Source: Amylostereum areolatum (taxonomy: Eukaryota > Basidiomycota > Agaricomycetes > Russulales > Stereaceae). Taken from it: a DNA stretch of 64,000 bases. Where the stretch lies: NCBI GenBank assembly GCA_012932865.1, contig SAXG01000003.1, positions 868,001 through 932,000 of the forward strand. The letters run 5' to 3'. The notes beneath the pieces were generated by a model. That model had not been told where the DNA came from and did no database searches. It was given only the letters and a program-made list of their open reading frames with translations. A program made the position numbers and the translations under genes. Below, in pieces: positions 10,653-23,215 of this stretch (its first letter is position 1; the number at the start of each line of letters is the position of its first letter).

Positions 10653-13600
10653 ATGAGCGCGCTCAGATCTATCCACTCAGACTGGTCCTTCACCCAGATC
10701 GGCGGCGGACAAGGGACCCAGGACGGGGAATGGCTCTCTGCATCTTCTTTTCCAACTACCGTCCACGTAGAACTCCTCAATCTAGGGAAAATTCCAGATC
10801 CTGTATGTTCCATAGCACTATGCCTCGAACTCCACCTCATCGCGCACAGTTCATCGGTCTGAACGAATGGGACGTGCAATGTGCGTTCCGCATCGCATAC
10901 TATCCTCGGCATGTGTAATATCGTCTATATACAGGGATCGGGGAGGCCGAATGGGCGTTCAAGACCTCATTCGATATCACTGATCAAGACGTGAATGCTC
11001 CCAATATCGACCTCGTCTTTGAAGGCCTGGATACATATGCTACTGTTCAACTCGTCAGTCGTTTCCCAGCTGTTTTCCAGCTAATTTACCAACCGTGCCA
11101 CAGAACGGAAATACCATCCTCGAGTGCGTCATGGATTATGTGTGCATCATCCGTTCATCCTTTACGATTCATGTTGCAGTACTCAAAACCAGTTCGTGGT
11201 GTATCGTGCGCCTGTCGCATCTCACGTCAAAGTCGGCTCAAATGAGCTTCTTCTCGTATTCCAAGTGCATTTCTCAAAGTGAATAACCTCTACACTTCCT
11301 CGGGACATGCAATTTACGTTCTTACTTCACAGGGTCGAGCGCTCGAAAAAGAGCACGGCAAACTCGCTCTTTGGAATGGCGATTCGAGCCGACTCCACGT
11401 TCGCAAGGCTCAATACAAGTGCGTGTCCTTCTGTGGAAACGTTCCTGCGGCTCAATGATTCCCCCTCATAGCTATGGTTGGGATTGGGGTTCGTATATTT
11501 ATGGTCGGCATGTGCGCATACATCCTTATAGGTCATTAATCTATAGGTCCCGTACTCATGACCGTCGGACCATGGCGCCCTATCTTCTTGCATACCTATG
11601 CAACTCGCCTGACTGACCTGCGCATCTCATCCGCGGTCAGCGAAGCCTTCCAGGTAGATTTGGACGTTAGCTTTGCTATTTCCTCTGCGTCCCCTGTGCT
11701 GGCTCAGGTCGTACTGAAGGATGCGTCCGGGGCAGTTGTCCTTGGGCAAAACAAAATATCTGTAGAGGGTGGCTCAGGGACGGCGCAATTCCATTTTCAG
11801 AAAGGCGAAGTGGAGCTGTGGTACCCGATCGGTTATGGAAAGCAACCTCTATATACCGTGGAAGTCACAATCGCGGATGAACAAGAAATCGCCTTGGACT
11901 CAAAGACTGAAAAAATTGGCTTCCGTCGAGCCCGTGTCGTGGAAGACAAACTCGTCGGCCAAGATGGCCTGACGTTCCTTTTCGAGATCAATGGTGTCAG
12001 AATTTTCTGTGGAGGCAAGAGTGGTTGCTTCACCCTACCTCAATGTACTTACGTCCTATGTTAGGCTCGAACTGGATCCCCGCAGATTCATTTCTCACTA
12101 GGTCAGCGCACTTCCACCTTTTCGCCGTTACTTTTGATCTCCAGCTTGCGATGCTACATGTAGCATGACCTCTGACCGATACCGCGCCTGGCTTCAACTC
12201 TTGGTCAAGGGCAATCAGAATATGATTCGCGTCTGGGGTGGGGGCATCTATGAACACGACGCATTTTACGAGATATGCGATGAACTGGGGATCATGGTTT
12301 GGCAAGATTTCGCTTTCGGTTGCGGGCAGGTGAGATTACACCCTCATGGCGGTAAAATGTCTGCTCACACGCCAACAGTATCCTGCTTATGACTCTTTCC
12401 TTGACAACGTGTCTGTCGAAGCTGAACAAGCCGTGAAAAGGCTCAGGCATCATCCGTCCGTGGTCATCTTGGGTTTGTCTTTGTACATGACCTCGTCGTC
12501 CGGGGCTGACAGGCAGGTGTTTTACAGCGGGCAACAATGAAGGTCTCCGTCATTTTCGCCTGTCTCTCGTAAGTACGTATACTGAGCAGCATCTTCAATA
12601 GATTACCAACTTGCAGAGCAAAACAATTTGGAACTGAACTACGACGACGAGACGTCTGATTTTCGTAAAACCAACTTTCCCGCGCGACACATCTACGAGC
12701 GTCTCCTCCCTTCTATCGTGCAAAGGACACAGCGACATCCACTACCACCGCAGCTCACCGTACAGCGGACACGGACGCCCCACCACCGACCAGACGTACG
12801 GAGACATGCATCAATGGAATGTTTGGCACGGCTCACAAGAACCCTGGCACAACTGGGATATCTTGGCTGGAAGATTCGTTTCCGAGTTTGGGATGTAAGA
12901 GGGAAAGAATCTATCTTTGTAATCACGCGAATTAACACGCCTGGTGTTTCTAGGGAAGCATATCCTGATATACGTACAGTGGACTTCTGGACTGGCGGCG
13001 ACCTGGCCGAACGATTCCCTCAATCAAGGTACTGGCTATCTGGTTTATTTCGACTGTTCATAACTCTGACGGACCATGCAGAACGAGCGTTAACCACAAC
13101 AAGGCCGACGGTTTCGAGCGACGTCTGGAGCTGTATTTAATGGAGAATTTCAAGCACGCTTTCGACATGGAAAGGTATGCCAGCGGGACTCCTTACTCGT
13201 GTTATCACTTCTGACAACCCTTCGTCAGCTACGTCTACTACACCCAGATTATGCAAGCAGAGACGCTCGCCTCTGCTTACCGGCTTTGGCGGCGAAACTG
13301 GCGCGGCAAAGGAAAGGAGTACACTGCGGGTGCCCTTGTCTGGCAGGTAAACGAGTTCTATCTCCAGGATTCCCTGGGACCACGTCAAATATCCAATTGA
13401 CTCGTTTGTACAGATCAACGACTGTTGGCCTGTAACTTCGTGGGCGATCGTCGACTATTTTCTGCGTCCCAAGCCTGCTTTCTTCGCTATTGCTCGTGAG
13501 CTTCGTCCCTACACGGTCGGCATGACTCGCAAAGACCACAAATCATACGACGACGAGCAAACCGAGGCCCACTTCGAAATTGAATCACGTCTCGAAGTCT

Positions 13601-14160
13601 GGGGCACCAACTCTACCTTGGAAGAGAAGCACGCGACCCTGGTTCTGTGCGCATTTGACCTGAGCAAACCGGAGTGGGGATTCCGCCAGGAGATGGAAGT
13701 CGTCCTGGCTCCGAACGCGAGTACGGAGTTGTGGAAGGGTACAGTGCCGGGGCAGCCGACGCGCACCAAGCTGAGTGAAGTTCCAAAACCGATCATTGTA
13801 TCTGCAAGGCTCGTAGACGAGGCGCGCACCGTGCTCGCGCGATACGCCAACTGGTACGTGCCCTTCCCCTGAGCAGATAACTCGATATTCACTGCCTTTA
13901 GGCCCGAACCCTTCAAGTATATCCACTTCCCGGACGTGAAGAACCTCGGCTTCAAAGTCACGACACGTGCAGACGGTAAATCTGTCGAACTTACCACGGA
14001 CAGGCCGATCAAGGGCATCGTGCTCGATGTTGAGGGCGAAACGGTCCAGTGGAGCGATCAGGCGATCGACCTGGTTCCAGGAGACCCTCAAATCGTGGAA
14101 GCTGTAGGCTTGAATGGACGAGAGGTCAAAGCAAGGTTCCTCGGAGATGGCAGCGCTTGA
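10653..14160 (+). CDS. mndB: Beta-mannosidase, glycoside hydrolase family 2 (MndB-like)
   Basis: Removes non-reducing beta-1,4-mannose from manno-oligosaccharides in mannan breakdown. There is no signal peptide (start [19 protein letters not shown]), so this is the intracellular/MndB type. About 15 introns were traced. In order: sugar-binding domain ([38 protein letters not shown]), immunoglobulin-like domain, then the barrel with [15 protein letters not shown] and [15 protein letters not shown]. The acid/base glutamate is in ILAGNNE (after the intron near 12475), and the nucleophile glutamate in FVSEFGM near 12885. The end reads LGDGSA. The intron starting at about 12013 has a GC donor. One +1 frame break is needed near 12718, between YERLLPSIV and the [12 protein letters not shown] block; the rest is intact. 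It ends 295 bases before the convergent coiled-coil gene. Confidence 0.94.
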
Positions 14161-14455
14161 AAGAGCGCTTTTGAATTTGAAGGGAATTGTGATCGTGCTT
14201 ATGAATGCATTGTACATACTTATCGTCACATGGGATCGCGTGGTCGTAGCTGGAATGAAACGGGGGGGGAATGAAATGGCATTGGTTGCAATAGGAAATA
14301 GGTATGTGTGCGAGGGTATGCTGAGTCCTACGAGCTGTTTGGTCGAAGATTACGTTACAAATGTGCAGGTGGTTGACCCACGGTCGATACAAATACAGCT
14401 CAGAGTACACTGATAGATAACAGAAGGAAGAAGGAAGAATATACATCAGAAAAGA

Positions 14456-16684
14456 TCACGTAGGTCTGGTCCTTCGTCTGTCCGCGTCCTGCAATATGCT
14501 CTTGGGTCCCCGGCGCGCCATCGCCCATAAAAATATAAAAATGATGACCGCAAACTGCAGCCAGAGCCAAATCTCGAGCATAAGGGCAGTGACTCGCCCC
14601 GATTTGGGCACGGACTTCTCTGTAGAGAGGTCATCAGATGAATTGCGTCTTGCGACAGCAGGTGGTTTAGTGTCCTTGTCGGTGGGCAAGACACCGGGAG
14701 GTACTGCATGTGCAAGTTTTTCCACTGCTGCGTCCACAACGTCGAATACGCGGTCAATGGCCGTTATAGTCGTGGCGACCGGTGAGAAGACAAGATTATC
14801 ATTGTCTTCCACCGTTGGGGGAGGTGTGCTTGACCTGAGCGACTGCAAGGTGTCTTGGAAGCGTCTGTCGACCCATCTATGAGTGCGCGACCGTACTGTT
14901 TGTGACAGACGGCGCGATCGCGCGGACCCCGTTTTAGTCGGCGTCTCGTCGTCATGGATGTGTGGAGGAATAGCTGAACGCGATACCGGAAAAGTGAACG
15001 AAGGGTTGGTTGTATAGGCCGGACTTTCTCTGCTGGGAGTCTTTGCACGCGAAAGAGGACGTTCTGGAGGACATGGCGACGGCGATGGTGAAGGTGAAAG
15101 AACATCGTAGATACTGCTTGGACGATGATAGTGGTTGCCAGAAGGGGAAGTCCATCCTTCGCCGAGCTCGCTGCCCAGCTCGCTACCCAGAGTGGGACGT
15201 CGCGTGGCCAACAACGAAGCGAAGCGGTCGCCTCCCGAAAGATCGAGGGAGGACAGAGTAGGGGAAAGGATGGTTTCTTCCTGACTACGCAGTCGCGCCT
15301 CGGAAATGTTATCCGGAGGCACAGCGCAAGCAGATGACTTGGCTTCATCGACAGAGCTGTCGAAAAGCCCCACAAGACTTTTGCGTGTCTTGCCATGCTT
15401 GAGAACACCATTCCGGACGGTACTGTGCATATCACCTTGGATGCCATGCTCGAAGGAACCCTCAAATGACATGCTTACGTCGCCACCGATGGTGCGACGT
15501 AAGCTCCGGAATCGGAGGGTGGAGGGGGCGGGGACGCTGTCGTGGTCCTCGTCGTCTTCAACAACCTGGATCTCGACGTTATCATTGTCGTCCAACAAGG
15601 CGTATAGTCGGCGTATAGTCTCTGCTTCCATTTGAGCTTCACGAAGTTTGGTCGTCGTGTCCCATTGCTGCTGCCCGATTTGCATATTCGCCTCCTCTAA
15701 TTCTTCAACCTTGAGTAGGAGCTGAGAGATTAACGTATGCTCGCGAAGATCAGAGGGGACGGAATCGGAAATTGACGGTGCGTTTGGAAATGAAGCGCCA
15801 GATGGAGGGGAAGCTGCAGGAAAGTCGGAGAGGTTCTGTGACGTGGAGGAGCCCGAAAGAGACGTGCTCGCAGGAGCGAAGTCCGGACGAGAATGTTGAG
15901 AATTCTCTGGATTTCCTCGGAGAAGCTTCAGTTTTTCCTGTCGTTCTTGCCTTCTCCTGACCGCCTCTTCACTTCCGCGCTGCAGCTGGCTTGCGTGTTC
16001 TTCTAAAGCATCGCTTCGAGCGCGAGCCTCCTCGAGTTCCCGTTGAAGCTGCTGTATCTCGCTCTCAAGCTTGTTAAGGCGGCGCTTGCCAAGTCTGTCT
16101 GCCTGAGCAGATTCTTCCTCGAGCTGTTCAAGCTTGGACAAAAGTTCGGCGTTCTGGTCGGAGAGCAAGGCGAGCTCGCTCGGTGACACAGAGATGCGGC
16201 GTCCTCGACAGGGCTCGTGAATAGAGTTGTTACGAGGAAGACTGCTGGAGTAGAGATGCGGGGTGGGTGTCGGGGAGCCCAGTGGAGTGCCAGCCATTGA
16301 GGGCGGCAAGCGGGAGATGAGATCGTCGTGCGTCTTCTTGAGGGCGAGATTGCTACTGTGCAGTTCGCGAGATAGCTCAGAGGTGAAACTTAACTCTGAT
16401 TGATCAACATAACGTCAGGTCAAATTCCCGAACAGTGAACTGAGAAGCTCACCTCGTTGACGTTCCCGGATGAGCCCGTCTGCCCTAACAAGGATATCCG
16501 ACAGCTCCTCTCTAGATTTCTCGCTGGCCCAGCCGTCAAGGCTTCCTGACACATCCGCGTGGTCTAGTCCTGTTAGCGACATGTGCGGGAATGCATGTGC
16601 GTATGGAGGTGGGGGTGATGATTTGTACTGGGATGACGCTCGTCGAATCTGTGCAGGTGGGCGAGGAGTAGGGAATGAGAGCAT
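14456..16684 (-). CDS. Tail-anchored coiled-coil protein, function unknown
   Basis: One intron (about 16395-16452) splits a short first exon from a single long open exon. The start at 16684 gives MLSFPTPRPPAQIRRASS. An in-frame extension upstream (to at least 16740) has no ATG and would need another exon. The region translated from about 16190 to 15920 is a strong heptad coiled coil (SKLEQLEEESAQADRLGKRR, ESEIQQLQRELEEARARSD). Then follow long Ser/Pro-rich disordered stretches. A single hydrophobic helix near the C-terminus (IWLWLQFAVIIFIFLWAMAR) is followed by a basic tail RRRTRPT. This suggests a tail-anchored protein facing the cytosol on ER, nuclear envelope or another organelle. I recognise no named family. 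No frame breaks. Confidence 0.75.
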
Positions 16685-16794
16685 GGCGAGGTCAAGGACG
16701 GGATTAGGGAGAAAATTTCGAGCGTAAATCAAGCCGAGATTAGGGATGGGGAATAATCTGCGGGGTTAGAGTGTCAGCAAGAGAGGTTGCATGT

Positions 16795-16801
16795 TTATAT
16801 A
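16795..16801 (-). promoter_or_regulatory. TATA box of coiled-coil gene
   Basis: On the minus strand this reads TATATAA, 111 bases upstream of the ATG at 16684, in the right orientation. Confidence 0.4.
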
Positions 16802-17249
16802 GTTGCGAACCTGAAACGGGCTTATAGATATGCGGGGAAAAGACAGCGGCCCAGTCAGAATTAGTCTGAGACCATTACCACGTCCCGTCTTGAACCGACT
16901 AAGCCCGAACGTTGACCAGGTTCTGGAACGCTGGCGGTTGAACGTTGAACGTGCGGTGAGATGGTGAGCGGGACAAGCGAGCGAATAATTCCGGCTCTGT
17001 CTTGGCGTATCGCGACCACGTGCTTATGACTGCCAGTCTTTCGTTTGAGTCTTTGACCGTGACGCAGGCGTGCGGGCATCCGTCTACGGTACTTCGGTGT
17101 CTCTGATTCTCTCGCACACCTCCGCTCATCCGCTCGATCTCATCGGTTTCGCTGCGGTCCATGCACCGCGAACAAAGCCGAAAGTGCAACTTGCTCTGGA
17201 TGCTTATTTTACACCCACAGCTCCCGATCTTCCAAGCCCAATCTAGCCA

Positions 17250-19010
17250 CCACCTGCTCCGCTTTGGCCAAACGCAAGGATTTTCCGGACAGATCTGACA
17301 CCGAATGGACACCACGAAGAAATCTGTAAGACAGCGAGGAAAGAAAGGACAAGACAAGTCCTCACCAAGACGCTCAGGGAGGGGGACGTCGTCGAGAAGT
17401 CAGTCGATATGGATGACCCTGGTGGTATGTACTATGCCTCTGTTCGTATGGTTGCATGTCTTCACGACATATCTGTTGCCAGGATCAGCTCGAAAGAAGG
17501 TCCGGTCATGCCACAGCAACTCACTTTGGACTGCCCACGCCGCATCCTCCAACCGTATGCCTCAACCTTTGTCGACGGGCTCGATCCACGGGTGCGCATT
17601 TATTCGATAACTTCCTTGTGAAACTCTCATTTTTTCTTCTATAATCTCAGGAACATATAACAGTAAAGATCTTCTTTCCCATACGGAATTGCCCTCTAAG
17701 GCACGCACGAAGGAGCTCCCTAACACTATCACGACCCCCGCCGCCACTGGTTTACAGTCACCCAAGGCAACTGGACCCCGACGACGACGCTCGAATGCTG
17801 GCGGGAGTATCTGCCACATGCCACTCACGCCCCCTCGCGGACAGACCAATCCCTCACCATCTAGACCGGGATCAACTCCAATGTCCACGAATAGTTCCAT
17901 CGTCGCAACAATCCGATCATGATATCCATATCCCAAGCTCGTCCGCGCATGGCGTCGATGAGCTCGATAACCCTTTCTGCAAGGGAACTGGATAAACGCC
18001 AGGAGTATGACCTCTCCTTGGCCCCCCTTTCAAGTCCATTGACTCAATCGTCCCTGTGGACTCTATCGCCCCGCTCGTGTCAGCCCTGGCTTCAAAGTTC
18101 CCCCGCTTCCTCTTTTCGCCGTTGCTCCGTTCACTAGTCCAAGGAAGTCATCGCAAAGCGTGCCCTCGTCTCAAAGCCAGATCGTACTAGCCGGACCATC
18201 ACCAAAAAGGAAGGGGCGTCCTTCTGTGGAAGGGTCACCATCGCGTGAACGGGGACCATGGTCACCAGGCTGTACCCAGTTCACAGAGCCAAGAGATAGA
18301 TATTCTCGCTATTCAAGGTTTGTTCGTCCCCAAGAGGATTCCGGAAGTTCTAGTCGTTCTGCATGGCTCCCTGACGGGTATGAATGCACGTCTGTACACA
18401 CAGATTCGCGTGCTAAATGATTATTTTAGGCCCGAGGATGCAAACATCTACCTCGACTGCACAGCTCTCCTGTGTCTCTTGATCGCCTTCCTACCACACC
18501 TCGGAAGCGAAACCCGCTGTCCCTGGGTGACCCTTCTTCGACACCCGACGTCAATGAGAGCCAAAGAAAGTTCGACAGCCCGCCACCGGAGCCGAAGTTG
18601 TCACCTGTCGCAAGTCTCCGCGGCGTCCTACCCCCTCTCGAGGGTTCTACGTCGCCCGCCCGCCCTCTGGGTCACTCCTCTGACACAGAACCAGAATCGG
18701 ATCCAATTATCCTTTCCCGTTAGCGTCGCATGCTAAGTCGCGGTCCCCCCCGGCTGCTCCCTCAACTTCTCAAACGAGCGTCGTTCGTCCAGGAGACTCA
18801 TTTGAATATGCAGCTCGGGTTTGGGTGGAAGAATTTTAGCCATCCTCCTATGGGCGAAGGAACACGACGAGAGATCTGGCTCCTCTAGTGACGACGGACA
18901 ATCCGACTTTCCCACCAATTTGGCATCTGTGCCGGAAAACGCGGACTCGTCTTACGAGCTTCAGGCTCGCTACCGTCTGCTGTGGGAGACTTTCTGGATA
19001 TGTTAGCGGA
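17250..19010 (+). pseudogene. Broken reading frame of unknown protein
   Basis: One plus-strand frame stays protein-like over about 1.1 kb but is interrupted. It contains LREGDVVEKSVDMDDPGG, LTLDCPRRILQPYASTFVDG, then after an intron (about 17592-17651) EHITVKIFFPI, QSDHDIHIPSSSAHGVDELD, VDSIAPLVSALASKFPRFL and EIDILAIQGLFVPKRIPEVL. All of these are in one frame but are separated by TAA and TGA (about 17991-18008) and TAG (about 18188). Further right, Ser/Pro/Glu-rich fragments in other frames (SPPPEPKLSPVASL; SYELQARYRLLWETFWIC) may be its 3' part. I do not recognise the protein. No start codon is convincing. It may be a real pseudogene or a poorly sequenced gene. The adjacent transporter and dehydrogenase are broken too. 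Confidence 0.35.
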
Positions 19011-19321
19011 ACGCGATGACTAGAACGAAACAATCCTAACTGAGCGACATACGTCGTTAGTGACGGTCACGAAGGGGATTGTGGGGGATTGTGGAGACGT
19101 CGAAGGTTTGACACAGTCGTGGCCGGTTCTACACATATCATTGTCCTACTCACAACCTGCTATTCACGCTGGACGTGGTTTCGGTCCTTGTCAAACACAA
19201 TATCATCCAACTCTCATCCATTAGGAGCTTACACACAATACATAAAGTACAGTCACTGCCAATCAAGGGGATGTCGGCACGCAATGCACACCGAATCTAA
19301 CTCCACTTAGCCTCGTCTTCC

Positions 19322-21069
19322 TCACATCATCGTCCGCTGCAATGCCCCTCTCCCTGACCACTTCCATATCTTGTTTCCGAGAATCGTCTGCGAGCTCTTC
19401 CTTTGACAATGCACCGTCTTTCGGTTCGGCTTTGGCAGAGAAGCTGGCGTCATCCGCTCGGACAGTAACCGCGGACTCGCCCCAAGCCCACTACCAGGAG
19501 CCGTGACTCTTGGGGAAGCCTTGTTCTCCACGTCTTCGACATCGGCCTCGCCAAATGCTCGACCAAGCTGTTTTCCAGTGTGAGTGGGCTGTCTCCGGAT
19601 AGACGAAGTAGACGACGATTCCAGAAACGATAACGATGGCTAAGATGAACGAAGTAGTATCCGCCTCCGATGGCCGAGAAGATGGGAGCGTACGAAGGCG
19701 ACGACGAAATTGGCGAGCCAGTTGACGGTAGTGGACAAGGCCATCCCTTTGCCGGGGGCTCGCACGGGAAGATTTCCGCTCCAAGAAGCCACGGGATGGG
19801 ACCCCAACTGTGAAACAGGTTAGCGACAAGTCGCAGAAAAACAAACAGAATCGTACCTAGCACCAAAGGCAAACAAGTAGACACATACGCCTGCGAAGAA
19901 TCCATCGGCGATGGTCAATCGCGCGGGCCCCACGGGGAGGGTGCTGGAACGATATTGCAAGCCGCCGATTACCGCGAGCGCCGCGCCATTCCGGCAGTCC
20001 GCGCGAAGAAACTTTCGACGCCCCCATTTTTCGACAAAAATAACGCTGGTATGGTGCCAGAGCAATACACCAGGGCACATGCTCCAGAGTAGAGAAGGGA
20101 GCGGGAAATGGTGAAGCCAGCACGGCTGAGATTTCCGGGAAGGAAAGGAGGTGCCGTTGATTCCGTTGCCCTGGGCGAAAAGCTGGCAGGTTTATGCCGA
20201 TGATAGCGCGACGGGGGTACTGCTGGAATAGTTGCTTCCAAGACGCCGGCCGAGGATGCCTCACGATTGATGGTGTCTGAGATTTCTTTGTAGCTTGCTT
20301 GTATGGCAGGGTCCGTGGTATCTCCTGTGCCGTGCAAATCCGCGAGGACGCCGAGACCTTCAGTCTTGAATCCGTTCTTGATGAGCCAGCGAGGGGTCTC
20401 CGGAGTATGAACGTCCACACTAAAAGAACGACCGCCAAGAATGCTTGCACGATGTAGGGTCCACGCCAGGAGAGCTCGTTAGGCATGAGGAAAAGAGCCA
20501 TATCCAACCCAGGCCGAGAGCGCGTAGCCGCCATTGAGACACAGGTACTCGATGCCGACGAAGAAACCACGGGCGTGACTGGGGGCTATTTCGCATTGAA
20601 GGAAGGACGGTCATAGAGAGCATGCCGACGTCGATGCCTTGAATGGAGCGGCCAACGATAAGAACGGCGAGGTTTGGAGTGAATATTTGGATGAAGGAGG
20701 AAATGAGGTATATGATGGCGCCTATGCGAACACGCATACGACGGCCCAGGTGTCGCAAATATAGGCCGAGGCTAGAGCGGAGAACAGGGCGGTTATGTTC
20801 AAGCAGGAGACCATGATGGCTAGAAGGGACTGCAAGTCAGCGTGCAGAACGGCATTGCGAAGGGATTAGGTGCGCACATATGAGATAAGGTTGACGCCAA
20901 TGTCCCCCGCCTGGATTTGGTCAAGGGTGACGTCTTTGCCATACATGCGCTTGATGAAGGAAGGTTGAACTTGGTTTGAGGCGACGACGCCTTGGCCGTA
21001 ACCGAACATACATCTCCAAGAGCGGCGAGCGCAGAACTTGCGATGAGGAGGGGTTGGCCGACCAGCCAT
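19322..21069 (-). pseudogene. MFS sugar-transporter pseudogene
   Basis: Fragments in all three minus frames line up, in order, with a fungal sugar porter of the major facilitator superfamily: GQPLLIASSALAALGD, MFGYGQGVVASNQVQPSFIK, SLLAIMVSCLNITALFSALA, LGRRMRVRIGAIIYLISSF, IAPSHARGFFVGIEYLCLN, NELSWRGPYIVQAFLAVVLL, TPETPRWLIKNGFKTEGLGV, SRAGFTISRSLLYSGACALV, EKWGRRKF, LTIADGFFAGVCVYLFAFGA, WGPIPWLLGAEIF. The usual signatures (G-R-R loops, PETPRW, PWLLGAEIFP) are present, but about ten frame changes are needed in 1.7 kb. That is roughly ten times the break rate of neighbouring genes. The start is taken at 21069 (MAG..). I infer a decayed transporter that once formed a divergent pair with the dehydrogenase at 21557. 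Confidence 0.78.
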
Positions 21070-21556
21070 CGTGGATAGCGAGAGTGGTAGGATGTGGGTT
21101 TGAATCTGTCCATCGATGGGCGAAGGTAGAAAAGAATGAGGAGGTAGTGATGTGGGGATAAGGTCGTAAGGACAAGGAAGGACGGCGGGGCATGTCAGTT
21201 GGCTTTTAACGGCTGCCCGCTGGTGGAGTTTGACCGCTTCGGCATGCCGAATATGCATCCCTGTACCGATCAACATGCAATCCGCCAGATCCGTATAGGG
21301 CTTTATCCACGCGACTGAGCCCGAGCCTGCCGGACTGAGAACATCTTGAGAGTCTGGCAGGGAAGATAATTCGAGTTCGAATCGAAGACTCGAGGAGGAG
21401 AGTATAAAACGCTTGATAAACGCCCGGCCGAAGCCTTGCTATCCATCGGACATGTAATTAGATCTTCCGCTCTCTTATCTTATCGTGCGTCACTTATAAT
21501 TACTGCCTCCGCCGCCCCTTCATTATTCTTTCACCCTTCTCATCTCCCCCATCGAC
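21070..21556. promoter_or_regulatory. Shared promoter of the decayed MFS/SDR pair
   Basis: The 487 bases between the divergent starts hold TATAAAA at 21403-21409 on the plus strand, 148 bases before the dehydrogenase ATG. The promoter therefore looks better kept than the genes. Confidence 0.4.
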
Positions 21557-22954
21557 ATGCCAGGCCGTCTCCAGTACAAAGTATACTTCCTCTCCCCCAG
21601 CGACCCGCCTTTGGCTGATCATCCACCGTCACAGGCGCTCTCGTTACCGGATGGATCGTACGCTCAGATTCTTCATCAGACTGAGATCGCACTCGCTGAT
21701 GGTCCACTGTATCGCACAGCGGTATCGGTCTCGAGACCAGTCTCCTCTTCGCCCAAGAAGGCGCTAACGTCCTCCTCGTGGACATCAACGAGCAAGCGTC
21801 GACAAGGCCGCGGCCCTCGTCCGTGGTAAGTTCCCGAACGTGAAGATTGCCTCGGCCAAGGCAGATGTTGGCAAGGAGGCAGATATCAAAGCTGCGGTAG
21901 AAAAGGCCGTATCTGAATTTGGCCGGCTTGATGTCATGGTACGCTGACCTCTGCTCTTTGCCGTCTCGCGTCTTGACTTACCGAAGGACTCCAGTTCAAC
22001 AACGCTGGCACGTCAGTTTCATCACGACCGACACGCTCTAACCCATCATTGTTGTAGGAATCATGCATCCCGAAGACGACCACGCACTAAACACGGAAGA
22101 GCGCATCTGGGATTTGACATGCAATCAATGTTAAGGGAGTCGGGTGGGGCTGCAAGTATGCCATCATCGCCATGCGGGCCAACCCTACCGATCCGACAAG
22201 GGCTTGCACACCGGGGGCAGCATCATCAACACGCTAGTTTTTGTCGCGACTTTGGGCGCGGCGACCTCTCAAATCGCATGTGAGTTGTTATTTTATTTAC
22301 CTCCGCACAAACCTCTTTACGATCTGCCTCTTTAACACGACTCAAAGGTGCGATGAACCTGTTTGACCTGGTTTTGACATCTGACCTGTCTGGGAATAGG
22401 GTGCTGTTTTGTCCATGACTCGCGAGTTGGCCATGATACATGCGCGCGAGGGCATCCTTGTAAACACAGTTAGCCCGTAAGCTGGTCATATCACTCCTCG
22501 ACCAATTTACTAAATTTCGTACTATCGTGGCCCCCTGAAGACCCGTGAGCCTTTGAACTTTGCAGCCAATAAACATCTCGTTTTTTCTCCACTACCTTTA
22601 TTCCAGCTCGTCTATGGACTTCTTGAACACGCCTGAGAAGCGCGACCGTCGCATGGTTCACCTGCCTATGGGTCGTTTCGGCGAGGCGGTCGAGATTGCC
22701 AAGGCCGCTCTTTTCTGTATGTTTCTCTGTCGCGATACTTTTCCATTCGTTGACGAAGCCGCGTTGTGTACAGTGGGCACAGATGAAAGCAGCTACATGA
22801 CAGTAAGTATATGGCATCATGAAACAATCATTGTACTCACTACGACTGCTTCTAGGGTACCGACCTCAAGGTCGACGGGGGCCTGACTTCCGCCTATGTT
22901 ACTGCCCTGGGTGATCCCGCGTTGCCCCCTCCTGCCGGCTTGGCCAGCGCATAA
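21557..22954 (+). pseudogene. Short-chain dehydrogenase/reductase pseudogene
   Basis: Recognisable SDR blocks appear in order: LVTG.. with GIGLETSLLFAQEGANVLLV, DKAAALVRGKFPNVKIASAK, EFGRLDVM, FNNAG, KGVGWGCKYAIIAMRANP, GGSIINTLVFVATLGAATSQ, GAVLSMTRELAMIHAREGIL, VNTVSP, MDFLNTPEKRDRRMVHLPMG, GTDLKVDGGLTSAYVTALGD. At least four to five frame changes are needed (about 21795, 22060, 22118, 22190, 22550). The exon that should carry the catalytic Y-x3-K, near 22330-22350, is degraded: no YTASK is readable and its splice acceptor is missing. The last two exons, to the stop at 22954, splice cleanly. Interpretation: a relic of a family of NAD(P)-dependent oxidoreductases, possibly partnered with the neighbouring sugar transporter. 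Confidence 0.72.
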
Positions 22955-23215
22955 ATATACCCATGTTGTAAAAAATGTACTCATAGATCGCATGTTTCCG
23001 ATGAGAGGGAAAGAAAGATTTTTTCAAAGACTGCAAGAGCATCAAAAGCGCGGCAATCATTAGAGACACATATACAAGTACAGAGAGTACATACGGCTAG
23101 ATATCGTCGGTCAACTTGGCAACTATAGTCAACAGTATCCACGAAGCATCGAGGCAGAAACTGACGTGTAAGAATGAACCTTGAGCTCGATTCGTTAGGT
23201 CAGTCGACGTGGAGT

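Noticed and set aside
21365..21385. GTTCGAATC word resembling a tRNA T-loop
   Set aside because: No acceptor stem or anticodon arm could be paired around it.
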